A stretch of DNA of 64,000 bases, from contig JBMNCO010000184.1 in assembly GCA_049366815.1 (NCBI GenBank), forward strand, positions 1 to 64,000, given 5' to 3'. The translations under genes were made by a program, and so were the position numbers. How positions within the stretch are numbered: the first letter of the stretch is position 1; the number at the start of each line of letters is the position of its first letter. Positions 34,789 through 45,000 of this stretch are shown here, in pieces. The notes under the pieces were generated by a model that was not told the DNA's origin, did not search any database, and saw nothing but the letters and a program-made list of their open reading frames with translations. This DNA comes from CAYNYM01 sp049366815. Its GTDB lineage: Bacteria > Desulfobacterota > DSM-4660 > Desulfatiglandales > HGW-15.

Positions 34789-36051
34789 TCAAACATTGTC
34801 CGACTCCACGGCCTCCATGAGTTTGGTATAAATGTTGGGGACACTGTAAAGGACGCGGTTCCAACTGGGTATCACGGTGCTTTCGTGGGGCCCCTTGCTC
34901 TGTTCCCAGGCCGTCCACAGGAAGCCTCGGAAATATTGAACCGTGAGTTCTTCATTGTAGCGGTCATAGACCAGCCCATTGACTTCTGCATCGTCACTGT
35001 AACTCTTGATGAAGCCCAGGGCATTTTCATAGTATGAATGGAGGATCATGTCTACGACAGAATCATCCAGGGGGAATCCATGGGATCGGACATAGTTTAG
35101 GTAGAATTTGGCAATGTCCACCACCATGCGGTGCAGTCCCTTGTTCCTGTCATCCGGTGACAGCTCCTGGTGCTTGTGTTCGTAATTGGGGGTCAAATCG
35201 ATCTGGGCGATCTTTTCCGGAATAACACGCTTGTAGACCTCGGAAAGGGTGCTGACCTCCAGGCCCCAATCATAGGCGATGTTGATCCCACGGGCAAGAT
35301 TGGTGGAGAAACTGAATTCTCCGGCAAGGGGGTAGTTGAAGGTGCGATGGTAGGCAAAAAAGCGTCTGAGTTCATTCAGTTGTCGCTCCGCCATGATTCG
35401 GCTCATGACGTCCACGAAGGGTGTGACAAAAAGCCTTGTAACCCTTCCCTTCATTTCCCGTTCCGTGGGCGATATCCTGGCATAGTATCCTTTGCAGAAT
35501 TCGAAATCATTATTGGGGTTGGCCGTGGGCTCGATGAGGCGCCCGAGCAGGATGCGATCATAGGTCACGATGTCGCAATCGTGCAGAGCAATCACGTCAC
35601 AGTCCTCCCGTGCAAAGAGATAACCCAGTGCAATCCATACAGACTGCCCCTTCCCCTGCACCCCTGTAGAGATGTCTCTTTTCTGGATTTCCTGGAAAAT
35701 GTCCTGAATGCGTTGCCCCTCCACCCATACGACCTTCACATCGACTTTAGAGGATCGCAACTGTCCGAAATATTTTCTGGCCTCTCGGAACTGCGCCTCC
35801 TCCGGTGCGCCGCCCAGGGCAACGACCACGTTGTGGAGGTATTTCACCTTCCGAATTTCTTTGATGATCCGGTCCAGCACAGTGGGATTCTGGATTTCCG
35901 AATAAAGAGAAGGAAGGAGAAGACTGATTTTTACATGAGCGGCATACTCCTCCAGTTTCCTTTCCAGTTTTCCGAGATATTCCTTCTGATCAAAGGCCTC
36001 GTAGAGGGGATGAAGATTTGTGATGATACCTTCCTGATGAAAGTCGGCCAT
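34789..36051 (-). CDS. Glucosyl-3-phosphoglycerate synthase-like glycosyltransferase
   Basis: A 420-residue GT-A glycosyltransferase resembling GpgS/GT81, which joins glucose (or mannose) from a sugar nucleotide to 3-phosphoglycerate. Shared landmarks are the GKGQSVWIALGYLF turn, the metal-binding HDCDIVTYDRILLGRL, KGYYARIS followed by GRVTRLFVTP, NYPLAGEFSFSTNLA, and DWGLEVSTLSEVYKR. The frame opens nine codons earlier, but AAGGAGG next to the ATG at 36051 sets the start. No phosphatase (GpgP) is seen nearby, so the dephosphorylation step would need an outside enzyme. Alternative: mannosyl-3-phosphoglycerate synthase. Confidence 0.65.
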   Translation of the reverse strand: MADFHQEGIITNLHPLYEAFDQKEYLGKLERKLEEYAAHVKISLLLPSLYSEIQNPTVLDRIIKEIRKVKYLHNVVVALGGAPEEAQFREARKYFGQLRSSKVDVKVVWVEGQRIQDIFQEIQKRDISTGVQGKGQSVWIALGYLFAREDCDVIALHDCDIVTYDRILLGRLIEPTANPNNDFEFCKGYYARISPTEREMKGRVTRLFVTPFVDVMSRIMAERQLNELRRFFAYHRTFNYPLAGEFSFSTNLARGINIAYDWGLEVSTLSEVYKRVIPEKIAQIDLTPNYEHKHQELSPDDRNKGLHRMVVDIAKFYLNYVRSHGFPLDDSVVDMILHSYYENALGFIKSYSDDAEVNGLVYDRYNEELTVQYFRGFLWTAWEQSKGPHESTVIPSWNRVLYSVPNIYTKLMEAVESDNV

Positions 36052-36218
36052 GACACACCCTCCTTTCCTTTCTCTCACCGCATAGTGTCTGTTTTTCCGG
36101 GCCGGGGGAAAAAGGGATTCAAGGGAATGTCATCACCCTGGATCCAGTCATGCCCTCAGGCAACCCGGGGGTCCATACAAAGGAACAGTTCTGATCTCGA
36201 AGAGGCCCCACACGCTTC

Positions 36219-37481
36219 TCAGTTTGAAGTCGTCGACCGTTCCGTATACTTCTGATTCCAGATCTGGACGAGATAATCCTTGTGGTCTTCAAATTTTATT
36301 GCCTGCTCTTCAACGAGCTCCTCGGCACCCTGGGAGGACATCTCCCAGCTCTGGCGCACAAAGGAAGCCACCCGGGCGTAGTAGAGAGGGGTGATGAAAT
36401 CGATCAATTTGTTCCGGTTCACGGTCCAGGTATGGAAGGTGGCCGCCAGTTCATAGAGTATCTGGACCCAGGAATCCGTAGACAAGTGGAAGTCCTTCGG
36501 ATCGGACTCCCCTGCCCTTCTGATCTCTTCAAAGCAGTCTTTGCAAAAGATATCCTTCCAGAAAACGGCGAATTGCTGGTAGCCGATCTTGAAGTGCTGG
36601 ATCATGCCGTCGGGGTCGACGGTGACGGATTCGGGCTCGACATAGCCCTCGTAGCCGAAAGTCTCCACCGCTTCGCTCCCTCGAATCCCCTTCCAGTAGG
36701 CCTCATGGCGTTCCATGAGTGAGAAGATGGTCCATAGGACCTGACGAAACATGGGCCCGAGGTGCTGTCCCGGGTCCTTGGCATCATGGATTTTGACCCC
36801 GAGGTTGGATTGGCAGATACGAAAATTTTGGGTGATGACATTGGTGGTCATCCAGATATCTATCCCGAATCGGGCGACATCCGTCTCCCAGACATCCTGT
36901 TCAGAGTAAAACTTTGCCACATCTCTCGACATCGCAAAGTCACCCCCAATGGGCTGTCGAATGCGTTTTCCGTAGAGTGCCCGCGTCAGATTGTAGACGA
37001 TGTTATTGGTGATAGTCCCATCATATTTGTGCCTGAGGTATACCGGCGCCACAAACTGGTAGCCTTTGTCCAGGACCGGATCGAGCAGATGTTTCACCCA
37101 GTCCGGGGTAATACTCCGGAGGTCTGAATCGACCACGGCACAGGCCTTCACCTTGAGATGTTTGGCCGCCTCGAAGACCGAGCGCAGTGCCGTACCTTTC
37201 CCCCCGGGTCCCCGGTAGATGGAAACGATCTTCTCCTGCCAGGGTTTGATCTCGAATTCCTTGGCCACTTCTCGCGTGTCGTCCGTGGATCCCCCATCGG
37301 CAATAATGATGACGCAGCGGCGGTCCTTGTAATATCGGGCCAGACCGTGGGTGACCATCTGGATGACGTGGGTGATGGTCTTTTGGTTGTTATAGCAGGG
37401 GATACCGATGAGGATATCTGCGGACTCGATTTCCTCCAGCCTCTTGGAGGTATAGGCTCTAAGGGCCGTATCGTAATGCAT
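36219..37481 (-). CDS. GT2-like glycosyltransferase (glucosyl/mannosylglycerate type?)
   Basis: A 420-residue GT-A glycosyltransferase. It opens as a standard nucleotide-sugar domain (DILIGIPCYNNQKTITHVIQ, IIADGGSTDDTREVA, GPGGKGTALRSVFEAA), has the metal-binding VVDSDLRSITPDWV, then QPIGGDFAMSRDV and ARFGIDIWMTTNVI. This domain sequence resembles mannosylglycerate/glucosylglycerate synthases and related GT2 enzymes. The C-terminal 150 residues are helical and unassigned. GAGGGG precedes the ATG. It is the most upstream member of the minus-strand run and may complete the same sugar-glycerate product as the next gene. Confidence 0.6.
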   Translation of the reverse strand: MHYDTALRAYTSKRLEEIESADILIGIPCYNNQKTITHVIQMVTHGLARYYKDRRCVIIIADGGSTDDTREVAKEFEIKPWQEKIVSIYRGPGGKGTALRSVFEAAKHLKVKACAVVDSDLRSITPDWVKHLLDPVLDKGYQFVAPVYLRHKYDGTITNNIVYNLTRALYGKRIRQPIGGDFAMSRDVAKFYSEQDVWETDVARFGIDIWMTTNVITQNFRICQSNLGVKIHDAKDPGQHLGPMFRQVLWTIFSLMERHEAYWKGIRGSEAVETFGYEGYVEPESVTVDPDGMIQHFKIGYQQFAVFWKDIFCKDCFEEIRRAGESDPKDFHLSTDSWVQILYELAATFHTWTVNRNKLIDFITPLYYARVASFVRQSWEMSSQGAEELVEEQAIKFEDHKDYLVQIWNQKYTERSTTSN

Positions 37482-37560
37482 TTCTACCCCTCCCTTCTCT
37501 GAAGGTACCCAGACAATGCCGGCACAATGCCTGTGGATGATGATGTGTGACAGCCCGTTT

Positions 37561-37710
37561 CCGTCCAGATATGCATGATTTCCGGATGAAGCGGTCTGCG
37601 CGATCGCCGTTCAGTACTGAGCCTGATGCCTTATCTTTGCATAGCTTAGTTCAGACCAGATCGATGACGGGTGTCAGCGCCTATCCGGGAATGCTCATTT
37701 CCGGGTGAGC
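37561..37710 (-). repeat. Dispersed intergenic repeat R1, copy B
   Basis: Reverse-oriented copy of the element at 101-293, with the same left hairpin (ACCCGGAAATGAGC-ATTCCCGGAT in its own sense), the GCTATGCAAAGA block and the CATCCGGAAATCATG end. The heptamer array is absent and the reading frame stops after five codons. It fills the divergent region between the glycosyltransferase and the corA-like gene. Confidence 0.75.
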
Positions 37711-37904
37711 ACTGACCCATAAATATGTTATCATACCGTATCGGGCAAAACAATGGGAAGGAAAAGCTATGGACACGAAACTATTTGAGATATAAAAGGA
37801 AATAATATAACATGACAAAATTGAACGCCGGGATCACCCTTCCAAGCAGAGGGCGGATTGAAATGGATCCGGGATAAATCGTTCAACGGAGGGAGTTGCG
37901 CCTC

Positions 37905-38969
37905 ATGGTCCGATTCATGGGAAAAATATCCAAAAAGGTGGGCTTGCCGCCGGGCTCACTGGTTCACATCGGGGAGATAAAGGCGGAAAGGGTGCGGATA
38001 CAGATCATCGATTATGACGAAGAGGACATTGCGGAACAAGATCTTAGGTCTGTCGAAGAGTGCCTGCCATACCTCACCCGGCCTACCACCACCTGGATTA
38101 ATATCGACGGCATTCATGATGTCGAACTCATCAGAAAGACAGGGGAAATTTTTGACCTTCATCCGCTCATTTTAGAGGATATCCTGAATACCGAACAGCG
38201 CCCGAAGCTGGATGACTTCGAAGATTATCTTTACATCAGCCTGAAGATGCTCTCCTATGATACGGAAACCAACCGTTTGATCACGGAAAACCTCAGCCTT
38301 GTACTGGGTTCCAATTTTATTATCTCATTTCAGGAATCCGAAGGAGATGTATTCAATCCGGTTCGCGAGAGGATCAGGAAAGGAAAGGGCCGCATTAGAA
38401 AAGCCGGCCATGATTACCTCTTGTACGCCCTGCTCGATGCCGTCGTGGACAACTATTTTATCGTGCTCGAAAAAATTGGAGAGGAAATCGAGTCCCTGGA
38501 GGAAGGACTGATCACGAACGCCACCCCGAAACATTCTCAGAGGATCCACAACCTGAAACGAGAATTGATTTTCCTGCGCAAGTCCGTCTGGCCTCTGCGA
38601 GAAGTGATCGGGAATCTCAACAAGGGGGAATCGGCGTTGATCCAGGACAAGACAGCCGTTTTTTTGAGGGATGTCTACGACCACACCATTCAGGTCGTCG
38701 ATATCATAGAGACATTCAGAGACATGGCCTCCGGGATGCTGGATGTCTTTCTTTCCAGCGTAAGCAACAGGATGAATGAAGTGATGAAGGTCCTCACGAT
38801 TATCGGCACCATATTCATCCCCCTGACCTTTTTTGCCGGAATTTACGGCATGAATTTCAAATACATGCCGGAACTGGAATGGCCTTGGGGTTATCCGTCC
38901 CTGTGGATGGTATTCATTTTTATCGCGGCCGTAATGGTCACCTTTTTCAAAAGAAAGAGGTGGCTCTGA
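37905..38969 (+). CDS. corA: CorA-type magnesium/cobalt transporter
   Basis: A 354-residue CorA channel. A large cytoplasmic N-terminal funnel carries the HPLILEDILNTEQRPKLDDFEDYLYISLKML signature, then long helices, and the two terminal membrane helices with the GMNF loop motif (AGIYGMNFKYMPELEWPWGYP), ending KRKRWL. It imports Mg2+, also Co2+ or Ni2+. The frame opens from a TTG at 37896, but the ATG at 37905 has a good GGAGG spacing. The repeat R1 copy B lies upstream. Confidence 0.95.
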   Translation: MVRFMGKISKKVGLPPGSLVHIGEIKAERVRIQIIDYDEEDIAEQDLRSVEECLPYLTRPTTTWINIDGIHDVELIRKTGEIFDLHPLILEDILNTEQRPKLDDFEDYLYISLKMLSYDTETNRLITENLSLVLGSNFIISFQESEGDVFNPVRERIRKGKGRIRKAGHDYLLYALLDAVVDNYFIVLEKIGEEIESLEEGLITNATPKHSQRIHNLKRELIFLRKSVWPLREVIGNLNKGESALIQDKTAVFLRDVYDHTIQVVDIIETFRDMASGMLDVFLSSVSNRMNEVMKVLTIIGTIFIPLTFFAGIYGMNFKYMPELEWPWGYPSLWMVFIFIAAVMVTFFKRKRWL

Positions 38970-39069
38970 CGGTCGGAGGGAATCGGCTTGTGGATGATGG
39001 AATGAGGGATAGGGAGCTTTCCCAAATATCCACGGGAAAAGGTCATTTAACCCATTTTCGAGGAAACGC

Positions 39070-39291
39070 ATGAAAAGCCCGAAAGTAATCATAGGCTCGG
39101 TTGTATTCCTGCTGTTCTTGGTCTTTCTTTTTCAAAATATGGAAGACGTCACCTTGCGACTCTATTTTTGGAAAATCTCCATGCCCCAGATCATATTGAT
39201 CCCCCTTTGCATCGTCTTGGGGTTTTTACTGGGGTACCTTGCGAGCGGAATGATCAGGAAAAAGCGGACAGGTCCAAAGGTCGAACAATAG
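39070..39291 (+). CDS. LapA-domain (DUF1049) small membrane protein
   Basis: A 73-residue protein with two hydrophobic helices (VIIGSVVFLLFLVFLFQNM and IILIPLCIVLGFLLGYLAS), the second followed by a basic tail. The QNMEDVTLRLYFWKISMP linker is typical of the LapA/DUF1049 family, which in E. coli works with LapB to control LPS synthesis. It lies 100 bases after corA on the same strand. No lapB is in this window. Confidence 0.85.
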   Translation: MKSPKVIIGSVVFLLFLVFLFQNMEDVTLRLYFWKISMPQIILIPLCIVLGFLLGYLASGMIRKKRTGPKVEQ

Positions 39292-39467
39292 GGACACAAT
39301 GCGAACCGGAAACCGCGCGGGCTTGAACAAGGGAGGTTTTTTAAAAGGGAATCGTGACCGATCGAAACCAGAAAGGGGGTGAAAAACCGGTCATCAAAAA
39401 AGGAAAGCCTCAGAAACCAAAGTGAATCGTTTTTGGCCTGATTTGACCTTTAACCTAGGAGGGGAAA

Positions 39468-40139
39468 ATGGAGGTTACAACAGTCGTTACGGGGGCATGG
39501 AATGCTTTCAGCGCCAAGATCATGTCCTTTCTCCCTGAGTTAATCGGGGCGGTGATCATCTTTGTTATTGGTCTCATCATTGCAAAGCTTATTAAAAAAG
39601 CGGTTGTAAAGCTTCTTCGCATCATCCGCTTTGACAGCGCAACAGAGAAAACCGGGGTCAAGGGTTTCCTGGAAAAGGGGAATATCCTGAAGACCCCCTC
39701 GGAGATTCTCGGCCTACTGGTCTATTGGTTTATCATGATCCTTGTTCTTGTGGCCTCACTCGATGCCCTGGGCTTACCCATCGTTTCCGACATCCTTAAC
39801 GATATATTCCTTTACATCCCCAATGTCGTGGCGGCGATCATTGTTTTGATCCTCGGGACGATGTTTGCAAATCTTCTTTCGGCGATTGTTCGGACTGCAG
39901 CCTCAAACGCAGGATTTGCCACGGCCGAGGCCCTTTCAAAAGTAGCCTTTTTTGCCGTTGTCTTTTTCTCTGTATCCATCGCACTGATCCACTTGGGGAT
40001 CGGCGCCGATATTGTGGCGGCCACCTTCATCATCGCCTTTGGGGCCACAGCCCTGGCCCTGGCCCTGGCCTTTGGGCTTGGGGGAAAGGATGCAGCGGCC
40101 GAATATCTGAAACGGTGGCTTGAAGACAAAAAGGTCTGA
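39468..40139 (+). CDS. Mechanosensitive-channel-like small membrane protein
   Basis: A 223-residue protein with five hydrophobic stretches (LIGAVIIFVIGLIIAKLI, LGLLVYWFIMILVLVASL, VVAAIIVLILGTMFANLL, FFAVVFFSVSIALIHLG and the pore-like IIAFGATALALALAFGLGG). The last matches the MscS pore helix, but no beta domain follows, so it belongs to the 'conserved TM helix' MscS-like group. AGGAGG precedes the ATG. It is likely a tension- or ion-gated membrane protein of unknown role. Confidence 0.75.
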   Translation: MEVTTVVTGAWNAFSAKIMSFLPELIGAVIIFVIGLIIAKLIKKAVVKLLRIIRFDSATEKTGVKGFLEKGNILKTPSEILGLLVYWFIMILVLVASLDALGLPIVSDILNDIFLYIPNVVAAIIVLILGTMFANLLSAIVRTAASNAGFATAEALSKVAFFAVVFFSVSIALIHLGIGADIVAATFIIAFGATALALALAFGLGGKDAAAEYLKRWLEDKKV

Positions 40140-40179
40140 CAGGACCAATCAGCTAGAGATTGCAGATCTGCGCACACAC

Positions 40180-42003
40180 ATGCCCATAAAAGACATTCAT
40201 CTCGTCCCCCAAAAAGGATTTGGCAGTGTCTTTTTTGTCTCCCTCTTTTTGGGTTTACTGGGTACCGTGCTTCTCTGGATCCCCGCTCTTGTCTGTGCAG
40301 TTTCAGAGATCCCTTATCGCGTCTCATTCAAAGGCCTGGCCGACCGGAAATTCGAACAGACCCTGCAGACCCTTTCGGATACCGTAAAGTTCAGTGACAG
40401 GCCGCCCCTCTCGATGCGCCTTTTGAAAAGGCGTGTCGACGGGGATGTTGCCCTGTTCATGAAGGCCCTCAGGGCCCAGGGCTACTTCGCCGCCCACGTA
40501 ACCCCGGAGATCGACACGCAATCCGATCCGGTCCAGATTATCTTCCAAGTCGAGACAGGCCCCCTTTACAGGATCAGATCTGTTGTTATCCAGACCGTCA
40601 CGGATACCCCCGACATCATCCCGCCGGACGAGCAGGCCTTCGGCCTTGCGCAAGGAGATCCCGCCCGGAGTGAAAGCATTCTCAAGGCCGAAAGGGGCAT
40701 TATTGCGTGGTACCGCTCACAGGGTTTTCCATTTGCCGGGATGGACCCGAGAAGGGCCCTCTTGCGTCATGCCCAACAGGATCTTGCCGTGACCTTTTTC
40801 GTAGATCCAGGACCAGAGGCACGCTTTGGTCAAACGCAGATAACAGGACTGGAGTCCGTTGAGGAGACATTCGTTCGGAGCAAGTTACCATGGGTCGAAA
40901 GGGAACCGTACAATGAGGGCCTGCTTTCGAAGGGGAGAGGGGATCTTATCGAAACAGGTCTTTTTTCGACCGTTCGCATCGAAAAGGGGGAATCTCTGGA
41001 TCAGGAAGGCCGCCTGCCGATCACCGTCGCCGTCACTGAACGCAAGCACCGTTCGATTCGCGCCGGCTTAAGCTATAAGACCGATGAGGGGCCGGGAGCA
41101 TCGGCATCCTGGGAGAATCGAAATCTTCGAAGTCGAGGTGAACGCGTGAGCCTGGGAGGCCTGTTCTCGACTTACCTCAAGGAGGGAGAAGGAATTTTCC
41201 GCAAGCCGGCCTTTATTCGGGAAGACCAGACACTCAGTCTCTCTTTTCGCGTGGCGGACGATCAGCCCGATGCCTATACCAGCCGCAGCGTTACGAGCAC
41301 AGCGATGGTGGACAGGTCGCTTGGCGCAAACCTGGCCGTTGGAGGCGGGCTGTCCTTCAAGGCATCCAAAACAGATCAGATTGGAAAAGAAGAAACCTTC
41401 AGCCTGATTTCAGTCCCCTTTTACCTGAATTGGAATACCAGCGATGATCTCCTCAACCCCACGCGGGGTGGGCGCCTTTTTCTCGAGGCGGCCCCCTTTT
41501 TTGACACCTTCGGGGGGGACAAAAATTTCTACAGGGCAAAGGCGGGTTACAGGCATTATTTGCAGGTTTCGGAGAGGCCGTCACTGATCCTGGCGGGGAG
41601 GATCACGCTGGGGTTCATGGGAGGGGCCGAGAGGGACGATATCCCGGCGGACGAACGCTTTTACGGAGGAGGAGGGGGATCTATTCGAGGCTATGCCTAC
41701 CAAACGGTGAGCCCCCTCTTCTCAGGGACACCTGTCGGAGGGAGGTCGCTGATTGAGGTTTCAGTGGAGACCCGTCTCAAATGTTCTGAAAATTTCGGTC
41801 TGGTGGCCTTCCTGGACGGTGGAAGCGCCTTCAAGGATATGCCCTTGGATGCGCATGAGGATTTCCTCCTGGGTGCAGGACTGGGTTTTCGTTACTTCAC
41901 GCCCTTGGGTCCCCTGCGTTTTGACATCGGCTTTCCACTGGATCGGCGCAGGGGCATAGACGACGCATTTCAGATCTATGTGAGCCTCGGCCAGGCCTTT
42001 TAG
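40180..42003 (+). CDS. tamA: Outer-membrane assembly protein TamA (BamA/Omp85 family)
   Basis: About 607 residues. A signal-like hydrophobic helix (VFFVSLFLGLLGTVLLWIPALVCA) precedes three POTRA-like domains (YRVSFKGL..., VETGPLYRIRSVVIQ, ARFGQTQITGL...), then a 16-strand outer-membrane barrel with the BamA-family GGGGSIRGYAYQ loop and terminal aromatic residue (SLGQAF). TamA and TamB form the translocation and assembly module for outer-membrane proteins or lipids. The frame opens from a TTG at 40120; the ATG at 40180 starts just before the signal helix. It heads the tamAB operon. Confidence 0.92.
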   Translation: MPIKDIHLVPQKGFGSVFFVSLFLGLLGTVLLWIPALVCAVSEIPYRVSFKGLADRKFEQTLQTLSDTVKFSDRPPLSMRLLKRRVDGDVALFMKALRAQGYFAAHVTPEIDTQSDPVQIIFQVETGPLYRIRSVVIQTVTDTPDIIPPDEQAFGLAQGDPARSESILKAERGIIAWYRSQGFPFAGMDPRRALLRHAQQDLAVTFFVDPGPEARFGQTQITGLESVEETFVRSKLPWVEREPYNEGLLSKGRGDLIETGLFSTVRIEKGESLDQEGRLPITVAVTERKHRSIRAGLSYKTDEGPGASASWENRNLRSRGERVSLGGLFSTYLKEGEGIFRKPAFIREDQTLSLSFRVADDQPDAYTSRSVTSTAMVDRSLGANLAVGGGLSFKASKTDQIGKEETFSLISVPFYLNWNTSDDLLNPTRGGRLFLEAAPFFDTFGGDKNFYRAKAGYRHYLQVSERPSLILAGRITLGFMGGAERDDIPADERFYGGGGGSIRGYAYQTVSPLFSGTPVGGRSLIEVSVETRLKCSENFGLVAFLDGGSAFKDMPLDAHEDFLLGAGLGFRYFTPLGPLRFDIGFPLDRRRGIDDAFQIYVSLGQAF

Positions 42004-42063
42004 GGTTTCCCCCTTCAGTGCAATTTTCCTTGGATGTGTGCGGAATGTTGCCGCAAGTAACAA

Positions 42064-45000
42064 ATGGAAAACAAAAAAACAAATAGGTCCTCTTTGAAGA
42101 TCCTCATCCCTTTGGCCTGTCTGGTCCTCTCCTGTCTTATGCTTATGCTTTTCGGATTGGCGCAGACAAAGACGGGAAAGCGGCAAATTGTGCGGATCAT
42201 GACCTCCACCCTCAATAAAGACGGCGAAAGACGGGTGAAAATGGGGCGGATCAAGGGCCTTTTCCCTTTTGACATGACCCTGGACCGTCTCGGCCTCAGT
42301 GACGAAAAAGGACAATGGATGACTGCTGAAGGGATCAGGCTGTCCTGGTCTCCCATGGCATTGCTTGGAGGCCGCATCCGGGTCCTCGAAATCCATGCGG
42401 ATGCAGTCTGCCTGAGCCGCAGCCCCGGGATTGACTCTCAAAGAGGGGAGTCCCCGGAAGGTCTGCCCCGGTTTCCCGGGTTCCTCAGGAGATTGACCGT
42501 GGAACATTTCGCCATAAACAGGGCGGAAATCGGAGAGGGACTTTTTGGTGATAAGGCCATTTTCCGGCTCAAGGGCGGCCTTTCCGCCTCACTCCCCGAG
42601 GGGGGGCGGGGTGAGACCTCCCTGAGCCTGACACGGCTGGACCGGACGGGCGAGCACCTCCTCATCCGTGCGGCGCTCGACCATGACCGATTGACCCTCG
42701 ACATAAGACTGACCGAGGCGACAGGGGGGTTTCTCGGCGGTTTAACGGGGTTGAGGGAAGGGTATGATTTCTCCCTTCAGGGAGAAGGCCCCATCGACAA
42801 CTGGGAGGGCCGGCTCCGCTTCAACTCGGAGAAACTGGGCCGGCTGGAGGCCCGGCTGGGAATGCATTACGCCGAGGCGCCCGGAGGGACGCTCTGCGGT
42901 GACATCCATCTCGCTGAGGAGTCCTTGCCCAAAGGGCTGACGGCCTGGATCGGTTCCCGTGTTTCCTTTGACCTCGCCCTTCGCCTTCAGGGGACAAAGG
43001 TCCTGACACTGGAGCGTGCGAGGTTCGAGGCCCGGGACCTCGGCATGGATATGACCGGATCCCTGGATCCTGCGAAGGAAAGCATCGAGGGTCGGTTCTC
43101 CCTCGTGGTCGACGATTTCACGCCGCTGGGAAGGCCGGCGGGCCTGGACCTGGCGGGAAAAGGCGGGCTTGAGGGCAGCTTCTCAGGCCCTCTCAACAAG
43201 CCGGAGTTCCTGCTGGAGGCAAATCTTGACAAGGTCAAGGCGAATACCTTTCGCGCCGGCTCCATCTTCACCCAATTGAATCTCGGATGGCTCGATGGAC
43301 CGGATTCGGGGCTGAACGGCCTTTGCCTCCAGGGAAACGGCGAATTCAGGGATCTGGCCTTAGAGGGGCGGCACCCCCTCCCCGAGACCCGTTTATCATG
43401 GGAAGCTGCAGTGGACTGGCCCGTGATCAGTGAGATACACATCAGGCATCTCAAGTTGGCTGGAAAGAATCTCTCGGCCGAGTTTTCAGGCAGGGTCGAC
43501 GCGACGGGACCGAGAGGCGCCCTGGACAGCCGTTTGGAAATCGGCGATCTCAGGGGCTTCAGCCGGTTTTTCGGCCTTGACCTGCCCGGACGCGCCGGTG
43601 TGGAGGCGAAAATCAGGGGTGACGCGGAAACGCGATCCCTTTTCGCAGAGGTGAAGGGAGGGCTGGATTTTTCAGGAAAACGGGACTTCCCTCTTGCCCC
43701 GATCCTGGGCAGGGAGGTTGCCTATGCAGGAACGGTCCGTCTGACGGAGACCGGCAGCCTGGAGGTCGAGGCCCTTTCCCTCGATTCCCTCGCGGGATCA
43801 CTCACGGGCAAGGCATCCTTGGACATGTCGAATCAGGCACTGAAGGGCGGCGGGCGTCTGCTCCTGCCGCACCTTGTCCATTTTACCCCCCTCCTCGGGC
43901 GCAGCATTGAAGGGGCCATGGAAGTAGACATTTCCGTTGAAGGCCCCATGAAGGACCTTGCACTCGATGTCGAAGCAAGGGGCCGGGACGTCGTCTTTGA
44001 GGATATCCCTTTGAAGGATCTGGCATGGCGCGTTCACGCCGCAGGGCTCCCCCCCTCCGGCCCGACCGGACGTTTCACCTTTGGCATGAATCCCGAAGGA
44101 CGAAGGTTCCAGGGAGAAACAGCCTATGTGCTGGAAGCGGGCCGTCTGAGATTGACATCCCTCTCTTTGAAGGGGCCGGCGACCGAGGTTTCGGGCAAGC
44201 TGGATGTGGACCTTGAAAGGTCCCTTTTGCAGGGTGATCTGCTCGGCTCCTGCACCGATATTTCAGAACTCTCGTTTCTTTTCCACGAAGACCTGGAGGG
44301 CAGCGTAAAAATCCAGGCGACACTGGCCGACCGGAACGGAGACCAGAGGTCATCCCTTGCCCTGGAGCTTGCCGATTTCAAGAGCCGGTTCGGCCATGCC
44401 GCCGACATGAAAATCCATGGGGAAATAGGGGGCCTGTTCAATCGCCCCCAAGGCAAGGTTCGGTTACACCTAAAGGGGTTTCAGAGAGAGGCCCTTTCAT
44501 TGGATGCACTCACCCTGAAGGTCGAGGGCGACCCAGAACGGTTTTCCTTTGATGGAGAGGCGACTGGACGAAGCCTGGAACCTCTCCAATTGGGGGTTAC
44601 AGGGGTATATGCCACCGCCCGGACGGGGCAGACCTTGGAGTTCAGCAGATTCCAGGGCCGTTACGGGGATTTCCCCTTGAAACTGTCGCAGCCCCTACTG
44701 TTGGATCTCTCGCCGGGGCGATTTTCATTTCATGCTCTCGTCTTTGAGCTGGGATCGGGAACCCTGACGGGAGCAGGGAAGTTCAGGGAGGATGACCTCC
44801 ACCTTCATCTGGTCTTTGATGAACTCCCCCTGAAAATTTTTGAGATGGCGGGGGTACCTGGATCCGACGGGTGGTTGACGGGGCGTGTCGAACTGCTGGG
44901 CCGGCCGGAACAGCCCGAGGGCAACCTCAGTTTTCAATTGAACGGCATCCGGTTTCAGACGCCCACCCTGGAGGGGTTTCCCCCTGTGACGGTGAAAGGG

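Noticed and set aside
39354..39425. 23-residue basic frame (GTG start) between lapA-like and the MscS-like gene
   Set aside because: Its start lies behind a weak GGGA and the sequence is too short and lysine-rich to judge. It may be a leader peptide or chance.
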